Part shown: piece by piece, positions 42,253-51,293 of the stretch
Position numbering within the stretch: position 1 is the first letter of the stretch
Layout of the letters: every line of letters starts with the position of its first letter
Source: Pseudomonas baetica
Lineage (GTDB): Bacteria > Pseudomonadota > Gammaproteobacteria > Pseudomonadales > Pseudomonadaceae
Reading direction: 5' to 3'
Assembly: GCF_002813455.1 (NCBI RefSeq)
Contig: NZ_PHHE01000001.1
Span: forward strand, 2,108,001 to 2,172,000
Length of the DNA: 64,000 nt
Position numbers and translations under genes: made by a program
The notes under the pieces: model-generated
What the model saw: the letters and a program-made list of their open reading frames with translations, nothing else
Told to the model about the DNA's origin: nothing
Database searches by the model: none

Positions 42253-42296
42253 GGTTGAAACAGGTGTAAACCTATTTCAGGACTAGACACTGCTAT

Positions 42297-42707
42297 TTAC
42301 TCAGGGCATGTCCCACCCTCTGGGTTCATCACGTCGACTTTTACTAATGCTCTTTGCGACACCCCAATAACATTTCCATCACGTATCACTGAATACCGGG
42401 CATCTAACGATCCGCTCCCAATCGGTTTGATCTTCGTTGCGTAGGGCTCGACATTGAGATCCACGAACCGCTCTCCGACAATGGAATCGATCATGTGGAC
42501 AACCTTAAAATCGGTCCCCGGGACAGGCTGCAATCCGTTGGTGGTCGAGTAACCCTGCGTCACCAACTCGATGACGTCCCCAATCATAATGGACTTTTGA
42601 ATCTCAATACGAACAGGAACACCCGTGACAGGACTGGGCTCACTGAAACATGAGATGTATCCAAACCGGTTCGCGCTTGGAAAGGTGGCATCACTCAATG
42701 CAATCAT
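42297..42707 (-). CDS. Hypothetical beta-rich protein
   Basis: 136 residues from the ATG at 42707, eight bases after AGGAG; ATG 42713 is too near that site. I do not recognise the family. The repeated pattern of strands, PVTGVPVRIEIQKSIMIGD, a central Asp-rich turn and a final VDVMNPEGGTCPE suggests an Ig-like or repeat-module fold like those of large Pseudomonas surface proteins. No signal peptide. It ends eight bases beyond the IS150 right end, so the insertion may have removed sequence downstream of it. Confidence 0.6.
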   Translation of the reverse strand: MIALSDATFPSANRFGYISCFSEPSPVTGVPVRIEIQKSIMIGDVIELVTQGYSTTNGLQPVPGTDFKVVHMIDSIVGERFVDLNVEPYATKIKPIGSGSLDARYSVIRDGNVIGVSQRALVKVDVMNPEGGTCPE

Positions 42708-42924
42708 TAACATCACTCCTTGAAAGTGTCCTGGATTCGACAAAATCCCAGATCGAGTAAAACCAAATTTTCGAGCGCCGCCAACTGTTACTTATGACAG
42801 GTCAAAGAGACTATTTTGGAATAAAAAGTTTGCTTTACCCCCGCCATTCACTCGTTTGGTCGCGCATGGTTTAGATGTGGGACAATACCCGCCACTTTCA
42901 GCCATACCCGAATCGACCACGCCC

Positions 42925-43944
42925 ATGAACGCCCCCCGTACACCCAAACCTGCGCGCAAGAAGCCTGACTCCGCGACCCCGGCCAAGACCGTCGAGCCGC
43001 GTGAAAAGGCCAGCCTGCACCCACGCAATCGCCATCAGGGTCGTTACGACTTCCCGGCGCTGATCAAAACCACGCCGGAACTGGCGAAGTTCGTGATCAT
43101 CAACCCGTACGGCAAGGAAAGCATCGACTTCGCCAGCCCCGACGCGGTACGCGTGTTCAACCGGGCGCTGCTCAGGTCGTTCTATGGCATTCAGCATTGG
43201 GACATCCCGGCGGACTACCTCTGCCCACCAGTGCCGGGCCGTGCCGATTACGTGCACTTCCTCGCTGACCTGCTGGCCAGCATGAACGACGGCAAGGTTC
43301 CGCGTGGCGCGATTGTCAACGTGCTGGACATCGGTATGGGTGCCAACTGCGTTTATCCGCTGATCGGCAACAGCGAATACCGCTGGCACTTCCTCGGCTC
43401 GGAAATCGACCCGACGGCCGTTGCAGCGGCCAAGGCGATTGTCCAGTCGAACGACCTGAGCAAGGTCATCCAGCTGCGCCAACAGGAGAATCGCAAGCAC
43501 ATCCTGATCGGTTTGCTGGAACCGGGCGAACGCTTTGACCTGACCATGTGCAATCCGCCGTTCCACGCTTCAATGGATGAAGCGACCAAGGGCAGTGAGC
43601 GCAAGTGGCGGGCACTGGGTAAAGCCGACCCGAAACGCAAACTGCCGGTGCTGAACTTCGGTGGCCAGTCGGCCGAGTTGTGGTGTGAAGGTGGCGAAGC
43701 ACGTTTCGTGACGCAACTGATCGCCGAGAGCGCGAACTTCCAACACAAAGTGCTGTGGTTCAGCACACTGGTGTCGAAAGCTTCCAATCTGCCGGCCATC
43801 GAAACCGCGCTGAAGAAGGCTGGCGTGCTGGAAAGCCAAGTGGTGGAAATGTCCCAAGGGCAGAAACAGAGCCGCTTCGTCGCCTGGACCTTCCAGACCA
43901 AGTCTGAACAGCAGATCTGGCGCCGCGAGCGCTGGACGCGCTAA
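42925..43944 (+). CDS. rlmF: 23S rRNA (adenine-1618-N6)-methyltransferase
   Basis: 339 residues from the ATG at 42925. A basic N-terminal tail ([11 protein letters not shown]) precedes a Rossmann methyltransferase with the SAM-binding motif [15 protein letters not shown] and the adenine-N6 catalytic motif [10 protein letters not shown]. It modifies A1618 of 23S rRNA. It stands alone, with the shared terminator at 44095-44136 after a REP pair. Confidence 0.95.
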   Translation: MNAPRTPKPARKKPDSATPAKTVEPREKASLHPRNRHQGRYDFPALIKTTPELAKFVIINPYGKESIDFASPDAVRVFNRALLRSFYGIQHWDIPADYLCPPVPGRADYVHFLADLLASMNDGKVPRGAIVNVLDIGMGANCVYPLIGNSEYRWHFLGSEIDPTAVAAAKAIVQSNDLSKVIQLRQQENRKHILIGLLEPGERFDLTMCNPPFHASMDEATKGSERKWRALGKADPKRKLPVLNFGGQSAELWCEGGEARFVTQLIAESANFQHKVLWFSTLVSKASNLPAIETALKKAGVLESQVVEMSQGQKQSRFVAWTFQTKSEQQIWRRERWTR

Positions 43945-43972
43945 ACATCGCATAGACCGACGCAGGTCAATT

Positions 43973-44060
43973 GTGGGAGCGAGCCTGCTCGCGAAGGCGG
44001 AGTGTCAGTTAACTTAAATATCGACTGACACAGCGCTTTCGCGAGCAGGCTCGCTCCCAC
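43973..44060. repeat. REP pair after rlmF
   Basis: GTGGGAGCGAGCCTGCTCGC and GCGAGCAGGCTCGCTCCCAC with a loop of about 48 bases. Confidence 0.92.
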
Positions 44061-44094
44061 ATTGGATGGCGTGGCATCGCCAAATCGCAGACAC

Positions 44095-44136
44095 AAAAAA
44101 ACCGTGCCCGGATCGCTCCGGAGCACGGTTTTTTTT
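44095..44136. terminator. Bidirectional terminator between rlmF and the HU gene
   Basis: AACCGTGC...GCACGGTT with an inner GGA/TCC, preceded by an A-run and followed by eight T, serving both convergent genes. Confidence 0.9.
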
Positions 44137-44147
44137 ATCGCTGCGTC

Positions 44148-44429
44148 TTACTTGTTCACAGCGTCGGTCAGGCCTTTGGCCACAACCAGCTTGATCACTT
44201 TCTTTGCAGGGATTTCGATGGCAGCGCCAGTCGAAGGGTTACGGCCAGTGCGGGCAGGACGCTCGGTCACTTTCAGCTTGCCGATACCTGGCAAGGTGAT
44301 TTCGCCGCCGTTTTCCAGCTGATCGGCAACGATTTGGCCCAGTTGGTCCAGAGCGTTACGCGCGGTGGTTTTCGGCGCGTCGATAGCTTCAGCGATGTCG
44401 GCGATCAGTTGGTCTTTAGTAAGAGCCAT
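44148..44429 (-). CDS. HU-family DNA-binding protein
   Basis: 93 residues from the ATG at 44429 (MALTKDQLIADIAEAI), with AGGAA upstream. It has the whole HU fold, including the DNA-intercalating arm GRNPSTGAAIEIPAKK with the conserved Pro. It is distinct from the classic HupB and HupA sequences, being a third HU-like protein as in other Pseudomonas. It shapes the nucleoid and lies beside another nucleoid-associated gene, ndpA. Confidence 0.95.
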   Translation of the reverse strand: MALTKDQLIADIAEAIDAPKTTARNALDQLGQIVADQLENGGEITLPGIGKLKVTERPARTGRNPSTGAAIEIPAKKVIKLVVAKGLTDAVNK

Positions 44430-44824
44430 GTAGTGTTCCTTCCCTATCAAATTCATATGGATTGCAGAGTGCAGTGTCAGCCATCGAGCCCGATCTTCTG
44501 GATCTGGCACCCTCGGCGATAACCACGACGAGTCGGGTTATAGATACCGAAATCAGGGTTTGGTTCGACCTGACAAATGCTGATTGCACGCTTAACGCAG
44601 TGACTTCGCGTAAGACCGGGCAAAACTAGCACAGAGACGGGGAAATATCCGCCTCTAGCTACCCATTTGGTCAGCTTTATTGCTCTAAACCGGTAAAAAA
44701 CCGCATAAGGACGAGTACCTGCCCCGGATTTGCCCTCCACCCCGCGCCAAAACCAGTGGTTGCGGTACACTGGGCGCTTTTTCGGGGGAGCCTGCCCTCC
44801 TCCCTTCCAACAGCCGAGAAGCCC
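44430..44824. other. Intergenic stretch between the HU gene and ndpA
   Basis: 395 bases between divergent genes. It must contain both promoters, but I see no convincing -35/-10 pair, palindrome or RNA structure. A short hairpin-like GGGGGAGCC...GGCTG region near 44783 precedes the ndpA start. Confidence 0.5.
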
Positions 44825-45829
44825 ATGCCGATCCGTCATTGCATCGTCCACCTGATCGACAAAAAACCCGACGGCACGCCCGCAGTTCTGCACGCTCGTG
44901 ACTCCGAACTGGCGGAGTCCGCGGCCATCGAGAACATGCTTGCCGACCTCAACGAGAGCTACAACGCCAAACAGGGCAAAGCCTGGGGTCTGTTCCATCC
45001 GGAATCCGGCGCGTTCCCGTTCAGCGGCTGGCTGAAGGAGTACATGGAAGGCGGCAAGGACTTCACCGCGTTCAGCAAAGTGGCGGTCGAGCACCTGCAG
45101 AAGCTGATGGAAGAGTCGAACCTGTCGGTAGGCGGCCACGTGTTGTTCGCCCACTACCAGCAAGGCATGACCGATTACCTGGCGATCGCCCTGCTGCACC
45201 ACAGCGAAGGCGTGGCGGTAACCGATTCGCTGGATGTGACGCCGTCGCGCCACCTGGACCTCGGCCAATTGCACCTGGCAGCGCGAATCAACGTTTCCGA
45301 GTGGCAGAACAACAAGCAGTCCAAGCAGTACATCTCGTTCATCAAGGGCAAGAACGGCAAAAAGGTGTCGGAATACTTCCGCGACTTCATCGGCTGCCAG
45401 GAAGGCGTCGACGGCCCGGGCGAGACCCGCACCCTGCTCAAGGCCTTCAGTGACTTCGTTGAAAGCGAAGACCTGCCGGAAGAGTCGGCCCGCGAGAAAA
45501 CCAAGACCCTGGTGGATTACGCCAGCAGCCAGGCCAATCTTGGCGAACCGATGGGCCTGGAAGAACTGTCGGAGTTGATCGACGAGGAACGCCCGAAAGC
45601 CTTTTACGATCACATCCGCAACAAGGACTACGGCCTGTCGCCGGAGATTCCGGCGGATAAACGCACCCTCAATCAGTTCCGCCGCTTCACCGGTCGCGCC
45701 GAAGGCCTGTCGATCAGCTTTGAAGCGCACCTGCTGGGCTCGAAGATCGAGTACGACGAAGAGGCCGGCACCTTGGTGATCAAGGGCTTGCCGACGTCGC
45801 TTACCGACCAGCTGAAGCGCCGCAACTGA
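44825..45829 (+). CDS. ndpA: Nucleoid-associated protein NdpA (YejK family)
   Basis: 334 residues, start ATG at 44825. A member of the YejK/37K nucleoid-associated family, matching it along the whole length ([15 protein letters not shown] at the start, [16 protein letters not shown] in the middle, [19 protein letters not shown] near the end). Mechanism poorly known; thought to bind the nucleoid or inhibit DNA relaxation. Its TGA overlaps the ATG of the glutaredoxin gene. Confidence 0.93.
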   Translation: MPIRHCIVHLIDKKPDGTPAVLHARDSELAESAAIENMLADLNESYNAKQGKAWGLFHPESGAFPFSGWLKEYMEGGKDFTAFSKVAVEHLQKLMEESNLSVGGHVLFAHYQQGMTDYLAIALLHHSEGVAVTDSLDVTPSRHLDLGQLHLAARINVSEWQNNKQSKQYISFIKGKNGKKVSEYFRDFIGCQEGVDGPGETRTLLKAFSDFVESEDLPEESAREKTKTLVDYASSQANLGEPMGLEELSELIDEERPKAFYDHIRNKDYGLSPEIPADKRTLNQFRRFTGRAEGLSISFEAHLLGSKIEYDEEAGTLVIKGLPTSLTDQLKRRN

Positions 45830-46179
45830 TGCTCGGCAACGTGCTGAAGAAGGTCGCGCTGGTTCTGCTGGTGGTGGTGGTCTATCAGAACTGGGGCAAG
45901 ATCGAGCGGGTGTTTAATCCGGCGCAGATGGTTTCCGAGCAGACCCGCGCTCAGGCCAGTGTCGTGCTGTACGCCACTGACTGGTGCGGCTACTGCAAGC
46001 AGACCAAGCGCTTTCTCGACAGCAAGGGCATTCCTTTCAAGGAATTCGATATCGAGAAGGATGCCGAAGCGCGCAAGGCCTACGAGGCGCTCGGCGGACG
46101 CGGGATTCCGCTGATTGATGTCAACGGTACGTTGATTCGCGGGTTTGACCCGGACGAGATCCTCGCTGCCCTGAGATAA
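45829..46179 (+). CDS. Membrane-anchored glutaredoxin-domain protein
   Basis: 116 residues. One N-terminal hydrophobic segment (about 8-20) anchors a glutaredoxin fold with the redox motif WCGYC (Cys53, Cys56 region) and the cis-proline segment GIPLIDV. If the anchor is uncleaved, the domain may face the periplasm or cytoplasm; topology is not obvious. The start overlaps the ndpA stop (TGATG), so it is translationally coupled. Confidence 0.9.
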   Translation: MLGNVLKKVALVLLVVVVYQNWGKIERVFNPAQMVSEQTRAQASVVLYATDWCGYCKQTKRFLDSKGIPFKEFDIEKDAEARKAYEALGGRGIPLIDVNGTLIRGFDPDEILAALR

Positions 46180-46184
46180 CCAAT

Positions 46185-46272
46185 GTAGGAGTGAGCCTGC
46201 TCGAGAAGACGGCTGATCATTCAACACTGTTGTTGTCTGACACAGCGCTTTCGCGAGCAGGCTCGCTCCCAC
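46185..46272. repeat. REP pair, left unit drifted
   Basis: GTAGGAGTGAGCCTGCTCGA on the left differs from consensus; GCGAGCAGGCTCGCTCCCAC on the right is perfect. Confidence 0.88.
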
Positions 46273-46281
46273 AATGGATCT

Positions 46282-47217
46282 TTAGCGGGCTTCGATGCGG
46301 AAGCCGAAGCGCGGGAAGTGCACATGCACCACACCGCCACGCTCGTCATCGCGACGTATGATCAACTCTTCACTGCCAGCAAACAGCAACTCACCCACCA
46401 CCGGATCAACCCCGTAATCCGTCGCAGCAATCGCCACTTGTTGCCCAGCCTTGAAGCCATTCGGATCTACGAACTGCTCGTCAGGCAATGCCGCTGGTGT
46501 CGAGTTGCGTGCAACCTCCAGCGCCTCTTCGGAGGTCATTTCGCTTGCCGCGCCATGGCCGAACCCCAGCACTCGGCCCAACCACGCGGAGACAGCCGGA
46601 TACTCATCCACCAGCGGCGCGGTGACGTGCGTGGCCTTGAGGAACCACAGCGGGTGCGCCAGCGCAAAGTCGGCAATCGATGGCTCACCGAACAGGAAGT
46701 CGCCCTGCTCGCGCTGGAGCTGCTGCTCCAGACGCGCCATGATCGTCGGCCACTGGTGCTTGGCCTGCTCGGCAGATAAACGCGTGGCGCTGCCACCGCT
46801 GAACAGCCCGGCACGGTCGGCCAGAAACGCCTTGATCGCCTCCGGCGGCAACTTGCCGAAACGCACCGCTACCGATTCCGGCTGGAACACCAGACTGACG
46901 GCATGTTGGAACACCACCGAGTCAGCCCACGCGGCGAAACTGGCGGCGATCATTTCCTGTCCTTCAGGGAAGAACGACGGCTGGGCTTTTTCCTGCTCCA
47001 GTCGGCGGGCGATCAAGGACGTGTCGCAATAGATGTCGGCGCCGATCTGCAGCACCGGCGTCTTGCGGTAGCCGCCAGTCAGAGCGGTCAGATCCGGTTT
47101 CGGCATCACCGGCGAGATATGCACCGAGCGCCAGGACAAGCCTTTGAAACCCAGCAGCAGGCGGGCCTTTTCCGCGAATGGGGACGTCGGGTAGTGGTGC
47201 AGAATCAACTCGGACAT
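46282..47217 (-). CDS. Glutathione S-transferase family protein
   Basis: 311 residues, longer than the usual 200-230. Thioredoxin-like N-terminal domain (LILHHYPTSPFAEKARLLLG, TPVLQIGADIYCDTS), helical C-terminal domain to about 215, then an extra C-terminal domain of about 90 residues ending with beta-rich VHVHFPRFGFRIEAR. Substrate is unknown. It stands alone between a REP pair and a terminator region. Confidence 0.92.
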   Translation of the reverse strand: MSELILHHYPTSPFAEKARLLLGFKGLSWRSVHISPVMPKPDLTALTGGYRKTPVLQIGADIYCDTSLIARRLEQEKAQPSFFPEGQEMIAASFAAWADSVVFQHAVSLVFQPESVAVRFGKLPPEAIKAFLADRAGLFSGGSATRLSAEQAKHQWPTIMARLEQQLQREQGDFLFGEPSIADFALAHPLWFLKATHVTAPLVDEYPAVSAWLGRVLGFGHGAASEMTSEEALEVARNSTPAALPDEQFVDPNGFKAGQQVAIAATDYGVDPVVGELLFAGSEELIIRRDDERGGVVHVHFPRFGFRIEAR

Positions 47218-47280
47218 ACTCGGCTCCGCCGCTCAGATAGTGAGTTGGCAGCTTAACGCGCATTTGCTTAGCAGCCTACA

Positions 47281-47312
47281 GATCTGCCTGATGGGAACCC
47301 ATCAGGCAGATT
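47281..47312 (-). terminator. Hairpin overlapping the stop codon of the GIY-YIG gene
   Basis: ATCTGCCTGATGGG pairs perfectly with CCCATCAGGCAGAT around AA. The stop codon of the gene (47304-47302) is inside the stem. Confidence 0.7.
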
Positions 47313-47604
47313 GATAAGACGCCACCAGGCATTCCTTGGCGCTCTTGCGCAGTTTTTTGATCAACCGTTCCTGGCGCAACGCATCGCTTTTGTCGCGACA
47401 AAGCTCGGTGTAGACCAACGCCATGGCCGGGCTGGAGAGGAAGAACCGTGCGCCCTTGCCGCTTTGATGCTTGGCGAAACGGCGGACGGGATCGTCGCTG
47501 ATCCCGCAATACAACGAACCATTGGCCGCGCGCACGAGGTAGACGAACCAGGACTTGCTCACAGGCTCGACAACTTCGACAGATTTTTCGCTAAGGCTGG
47601 TCAC
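47302..47604 (-). CDS. GIY-YIG nuclease-domain protein
   Basis: 100 residues. A UvrC-N/YhbQ-like domain with GIY-YIG core readable as [20 protein letters not shown], the conserved Arg in RRFAKHQ and Glu in [15 protein letters not shown]. Small stand-alone proteins of this kind (YhbQ/UPF0213) are presumed DNA endonucleases. Its end overlaps a strong hairpin. It precedes the GST gene on the same strand. Confidence 0.92.
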   Translation of the reverse strand: MTSLSEKSVEVVEPVSKSWFVYLVRAANGSLYCGISDDPVRRFAKHQSGKGARFFLSSPAMALVYTELCRDKSDALRQERLIKKLRKSAKECLVASYQSA

Positions 47605-47643
47605 TTTGGGATCAAGGTGTGTAGGAAACAGGCCGCGATCTTA

Positions 47644-48114
47644 TCAGCGACCGGCCTGAAATGCCTTCAGTCCCTTCAGCGCCTGAGCACGAACAGCGTT
47701 GCGCACCAAAGGCGTCCACCCGAGTAACACGCCTTTGAACCCCAGAGCCTGACGCGACCAGCGCCACAGATCGAAGTGATCGTGGTGCTCGCAAATCTTG
47801 CCGTCACGAAACACGAAGCGCGCCTGGATATCGTTGACCACCACGTTGCCGGTCTGGCTGAACAGATAGGTCGCCACCCAGTGCGCGCCACCGCTACGCT
47901 CATCGGCACGGACGTTGTCGAAGGTCAGTGAGAAGTCCTTGGCGCGGGTGGTGAGCATGCGCCACATGTCGCCGGCATCGCGCCCGCGCAGCTCGCCGAA
48001 GGCCGGGTCGCTGAACACCACGTCGTCGGTGTAGCACGCAGCCATGGCCTCGGCATCGAGTCGCTGGAAGGCCTGGTAGAAGCGGGTGATCAACGCGGCG
48101 TGGGCTTCGCTCAT
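47644..48114 (-). CDS. NTF2-like (SnoaL-type) protein
   Basis: 156 residues from the ATG at 48114 (MSEAHAALITRFYQAFQ); longer frames run into a REP. A cone-shaped alpha+beta NTF2/SnoaL fold is suggested by AMAACYTDDVVFSDPAFGEL and IQARFVFRDGKICEHHDHFD. Such proteins may be isomerases, lyases or ligand binders; no catalytic assignment is possible. It lies 39 bases before the GIY-YIG start and may be co-transcribed. Confidence 0.88.
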   Translation of the reverse strand: MSEAHAALITRFYQAFQRLDAEAMAACYTDDVVFSDPAFGELRGRDAGDMWRMLTTRAKDFSLTFDNVRADERSGGAHWVATYLFSQTGNVVVNDIQARFVFRDGKICEHHDHFDLWRWSRQALGFKGVLLGWTPLVRNAVRAQALKGLKAFQAGR

Positions 48115-48218
48115 GGGCAAACTCCGGAAAGTGGACAGATTGCCAGCACGATAATCTGCAACGCCGGGAAACACTATCGGCATTCGCACAGCGAATACCC
48201 GCAGTACACAAATCCAGT

Positions 48219-48305
48219 GTGGGAGCGGGCTTGCTCGCGAATGCAGTGGGTCAGCCAACATTGAGGGTGACTGATACACCGCATTCGCGAGCAAGCCCGC
48301 TCCCA
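48219..48305. repeat. REP pair
   Basis: GTGGGAGCGGGCTTGCTCGC and GCGAGCAAGCCCGCTCCCAC, loop of about 47 bases, between convergence-free neighbouring genes. Confidence 0.92.
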
Positions 48306-48324
48306 CCTTTTGAAATCAGTGGAT

Positions 48325-49629
48325 TCAGATTTTTTCGCTTTGCACTTGCACGAACAGTGCACGCCCGGCACCCAGGCCGGCGAGGATCGCGCCACAGCCA
48401 ATGATGCCGAAAATCCAGCCCACCGCATTCCAGCCGCCCGTCCAGTCATGCACCACGCCGACTGCGAACGGCCCCATCGAAGCCAGCGTGTAACCGAAGC
48501 CTTGAGCCATGCTCGACAAGTTTGCTGCGACATGGGCGTCACGCGAGCGCAGTACGATCAACGTCAGCGCCAGACTGAATGCACCGCCCTGCCCCAGACC
48601 CAGCAGAATCGCCCAGCCCCACAGGCCTTCGATCGGCGCATACAGGCAACCGAACAGACCGCCGAGGGTCAGCGCCATCACGACCACGATTGCCAGACGC
48701 TGATCCTTGCCGCGGGTCGCCAGCCACGGAGCGGCCAGCGAACTGGCGAGCTGGATGATCACTGAGCCGGAGAGCACCAGACCGGCCTGTGTCGGCGTCA
48801 GGCCACGGCCAATGAGGATCGATGGCAGCCAGCCGAACACGATATAGGCCAACGACGACTGCAAACCCATGTACAAGGTCACCTGCCACGCCAGCGGATC
48901 ACGCAACAGACCGCGCACGCGGTAAGCAACGTTGTGCGCACCGTGCTTTTGCCCGACTTGCGGCAGCCAGAACACTGCGGCCAACAGCGCCGGGATTACC
49001 CAGAAGCCCAGGCCCAGCGCCCAGTTGTTGTCGAAGTGTTCGCTCAACGGCACGGTCGAACCCGCCGCCATTGCCGCGCCCAGGCACAGGGCCATGGTGT
49101 AGACGCCGGTCATGGTGCCGGCGTGTTTGGCGAAATCGCGCTTGACGATGCCCGGCAGCAGCACGCCGATAATGCCGATGCTCGCACCGCCCAGCACGCT
49201 GCCGGCGAACAGACCTATCTCACCGAAGTTGCTGCGCAGGATGATCCCGCCGGCGAGTGTCAGCAGGATGCCAAGCACCACCCGTTCGGCGCCGAAGCGC
49301 CGCGCCAGAATCGGCGCCAGCGGTGCGAACAAGCCCAGGCACAGCACTGGCAGAGTGGTCAGCAGACCGGCCTGCGCGGCAGACAAGCCTAGGCTTTTCG
49401 ACACTTCGCTGAGCAGCGGCGCCATGCTCGACAGTGCCGGACGCAGGTTCAGCGCCACCAAAATCAATCCCAGCAGCAACAGCCACGGGCGCCGGACCAG
49501 CGGGTGACTTTGCTGCACTTGCTCGTCATCCGCCTCGGCATCGATCAGCAGCTCTTCAAGCTCTGCCGTGCGTTTCGGGGTTGTGGATAACTCACTGCGG
49601 GACATGGACTTCTCGGTTTCAAGGTTCAT
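48325..49629 (-). CDS. MFS transporter, CynX/NimT family
   Basis: 434 residues, twelve predicted membrane segments after a polar N-terminus of about 45 residues. Conserved family pieces include LVALNLRPALSSMAPLL and the loop LARRFGAERVV. Relatives take up cyanate or export 2-nitroimidazole; the substrate here is unknown. The start at 49629 overlaps the regulator's end by 11 bases; ATG 49605 (MSRSELST) is an alternative with GAGAAG upstream. Likely controlled by the GntR protein encoded before it. Confidence 0.9.
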   Translation of the reverse strand: MNLETEKSMSRSELSTTPKRTAELEELLIDAEADDEQVQQSHPLVRRPWLLLLGLILVALNLRPALSSMAPLLSEVSKSLGLSAAQAGLLTTLPVLCLGLFAPLAPILARRFGAERVVLGILLTLAGGIILRSNFGEIGLFAGSVLGGASIGIIGVLLPGIVKRDFAKHAGTMTGVYTMALCLGAAMAAGSTVPLSEHFDNNWALGLGFWVIPALLAAVFWLPQVGQKHGAHNVAYRVRGLLRDPLAWQVTLYMGLQSSLAYIVFGWLPSILIGRGLTPTQAGLVLSGSVIIQLASSLAAPWLATRGKDQRLAIVVVMALTLGGLFGCLYAPIEGLWGWAILLGLGQGGAFSLALTLIVLRSRDAHVAANLSSMAQGFGYTLASMGPFAVGVVHDWTGGWNAVGWIFGIIGCGAILAGLGAGRALFVQVQSEKI

Positions 49630-50278
49630 TGATCAACTGCCTCGATAAAGCTTTGGCCCGCTCCGGGTCACGTTGTTCGACGGCATCGAGCAACTCGATG
49701 TGCAAGTCGAACACTTCCTGGCGGCGCGGGACGATGTTCAGGGTCTGACGCAATTGCGCGCCGACGATGCTGGAGAAATAGCGATACAGCTCGCTGAGGG
49801 TCGGGTTGTGTGCGGCGTCGACCAGTCGGCGGTGGAACACCAGATCGCAGGCGATGTAGGTGTCGAGGTCGCCGTGGTAGTGGCTGCCGCTGGTGCCGAG
49901 TGCTTCACGCAAGGCGACCAGATCCTCATCCGTGCGGCGCAACGCCGCCAGGCCAATGGCCTCGACTTCAAGGATATGCCGGGTCTCGCGCGCCTGTTCC
50001 AGCGAGCAACGGGACAACGCCTTGAGCGTGTCCAGCGGATCAACCACCGCGCGCAGATAACTGCCGTCGCCCTGACGGATCTCGATCAACCCGGAAAACG
50101 CCAATACGCGCATGGCTTCGCGCACGGTGTTACGGCTGATGCCCAGCTCGGCGCACAGCTCGGGTTCGGTCGGCAATCGCTCGCCGACCTGCCAGGTGCC
50201 GCTGTTGATGCGCTGACGCAATTGATCCAAGGCCTGATCGACCAAGGACCGCTTAACAAGAGGAGAAATGTCTGACAT
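49619..50278 (-). CDS. GntR/FadR-family regulator
   Basis: 219 residues from the ATG at 50278. Winged helix-turn-helix (residues about 12-72, ERLPTEPELCAELGISRN onward) and the all-helical FCD domain with metal/ligand His residues (DLVFHRRLVDAAHN, DLHIELLDAV). Overlap with the MFS gene implies one operon. A palindrome 13 bases upstream is a likely self-operator. The effector is not predictable. Confidence 0.93.
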   Translation of the reverse strand: MSDISPLVKRSLVDQALDQLRQRINSGTWQVGERLPTEPELCAELGISRNTVREAMRVLAFSGLIEIRQGDGSYLRAVVDPLDTLKALSRCSLEQARETRHILEVEAIGLAALRRTDEDLVALREALGTSGSHYHGDLDTYIACDLVFHRRLVDAAHNPTLSELYRYFSSIVGAQLRQTLNIVPRRQEVFDLHIELLDAVEQRDPERAKALSRQLINEP

Positions 50279-50291
50279 AGGATTCGCCCTT

Positions 50292-50310
50292 TCATCCAAT
50301 CATAGGATGA
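50292..50310. promoter_or_regulatory. Palindromic operator candidate of the GntR/MFS operon
   Basis: TCATCC-AATCATA-GGATGA, a perfect 6-bp dyad with 7-bp spacer just upstream of the GntR start codon, in the expected place for autoregulation. Confidence 0.55.
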
Positions 50311-50398
50311 ATTTTCCGACATGGTAGTCAGACCCGTGTAGGACGGCAACCACCTAGGGTGAATGGGAGGGAAATGGAGCGGAATTTTCGATTAGTCA

Positions 50399-50421
50399 AA
50401 ATTACCCTTTAAGGGTAATTT
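50399..50421. promoter_or_regulatory. mqsRA operator candidate
   Basis: Perfect 11-base arms AAATTACCCTT and AAGGGTAATTT around one central T, 23 bases before the mqsR start. E. coli MqsA binds palindromes in the same position. Confidence 0.75.
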
Positions 50422-50444
50422 CAGGGACAGGGTTTTGGTTTCTT

Positions 50445-50756
50445 ATGGAGAAGAACACGCCCCATTACGACTTGGCGGTGATCAAGGCTGAGGTCCGGCG
50501 GCTTGGAAAAAAAGCCTTTACCAAGACCTCGGCAGATTCAGGCGAGTATCTCGGCTTTAGCATCAGCGAGATGCAAGAGATCGTTTTCGAATTGCAGAAC
50601 AGGATGTTGTACAAATCGATGACCAGCTACGACGATCATCGGGTCTGGCAAGACGTGTATCACACCCATTCACAAGATCTGGAGATTTACATCAAGGTGA
50701 CCTACCGCCCCGGTGGCGGCCCACCGGTAATCTCCTTCAAGGAGAAAAACCCATGA
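50445..50756 (+). CDS. mqsR: Type II toxin MqsR (mRNA interferase)
   Basis: 103 residues with clear similarity to E. coli MqsR: MEKNTPHYDL at the start, the central segment LYKSMTSYDDHRVWQDVYH and the end VISFKEK. A ribosome-independent RNase cleaving mostly at GCU in E. coli; the specificity here is not known. Its stop overlaps the antitoxin ATG by four bases (ATGA). Toxin-first order is normal for this system. Confidence 0.95.
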   Translation: MEKNTPHYDLAVIKAEVRRLGKKAFTKTSADSGEYLGFSISEMQEIVFELQNRMLYKSMTSYDDHRVWQDVYHTHSQDLEIYIKVTYRPGGGPPVISFKEKNP

Positions 50757-51241
50757 AAACCCAGCAATGTGTCAGCTGCGGTGCACGTGAGGGAATGAGA
50801 CATTTTGCAGGGCGCGGCGAAACCCTGAGTGTCAAAGGCATGGAGCGCCGTGTAGATGATCTTTCTGGTTGGGAATGCCAGCAGTGCGGAGAGGTTGAGT
50901 GGGATCACGATACCGATAGCGCGGAACGTTATTGTGATGCAGGGGATGAGCTGGTTTTCGCTGCCAGGCAAATGATCGGCGCCGAGATGAAGCGTATTCG
51001 GCGCAAATTGCACCTTACGCAAAAAGAGACGGTGCAACTGCTGTCCGGTGGAGGGCATAACGCGTTCTCTCGCTACGAACGCGGCGAAATACTACCGCCC
51101 AAGGCGTTGATGCTGCTGATGCGACTATTGGATCGTTACCCGTACTTGCTGACCGATGCGAAAATTCTCGGTGAAGGTGCAGACTTGAGAGGCTTCAAGC
51201 ACACCATCCACAAAGAACACGAAACCCTCACCGTATCCTGA
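50753..51241 (+). CDS. mqsA: Type II antitoxin MqsA
   Basis: 162 residues. The N-terminal zinc domain has Cys6, Cys9, Cys42 and Cys45. The C-terminal XRE helix-turn-helix is readable in LTQKETVQLLSGGG and NAFSRYERGEILPPKA. It is about 30 residues longer than the E. coli protein, the extra being a C-terminal tail (DAKILGEGADLRGFKH onward). It should neutralise MqsR and repress the operon through the upstream palindrome. A terminator follows directly. Confidence 0.94.
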   Translation: MKTQQCVSCGAREGMRHFAGRGETLSVKGMERRVDDLSGWECQQCGEVEWDHDTDSAERYCDAGDELVFAARQMIGAEMKRIRRKLHLTQKETVQLLSGGGHNAFSRYERGEILPPKALMLLMRLLDRYPYLLTDAKILGEGADLRGFKHTIHKEHETLTVS

Positions 51242-51246
51242 CCCCA

Positions 51247-51280
51247 AAAAAACAAACCCGGCACAAGGCCGGGTTCGTTT
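51247..51280. terminator. Bidirectional terminator between mqsA and aapP
   Basis: AACCCGGC/GCCGGGTT with loop ACAAG, A-run before, T-rich after, serving the convergent mqsRA and aap transcripts. Confidence 0.88.
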
Positions 51281-51293
51281 TACTCACAAACCA

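Larger units (their letters stand above)
40977..42289 (+). mobile_element. IS150-group (IS3 family) element, complete copy
   Basis: 1,313 bp. Left end TGTCCCGTCCTGAATAAGG and right end (inward) TGTCTAGTCCTGAAATAGG are good inverted repeats extending through GTTTACACC. Both reading frames and the slip site are intact. Confidence 0.93.

Noticed and set aside
43973..48305. Regularly recurring palindromes that could be read as a CRISPR-like array
   Set aside because: They are REP pairs between unrelated genes, kilobases apart, without spacers or cas genes.
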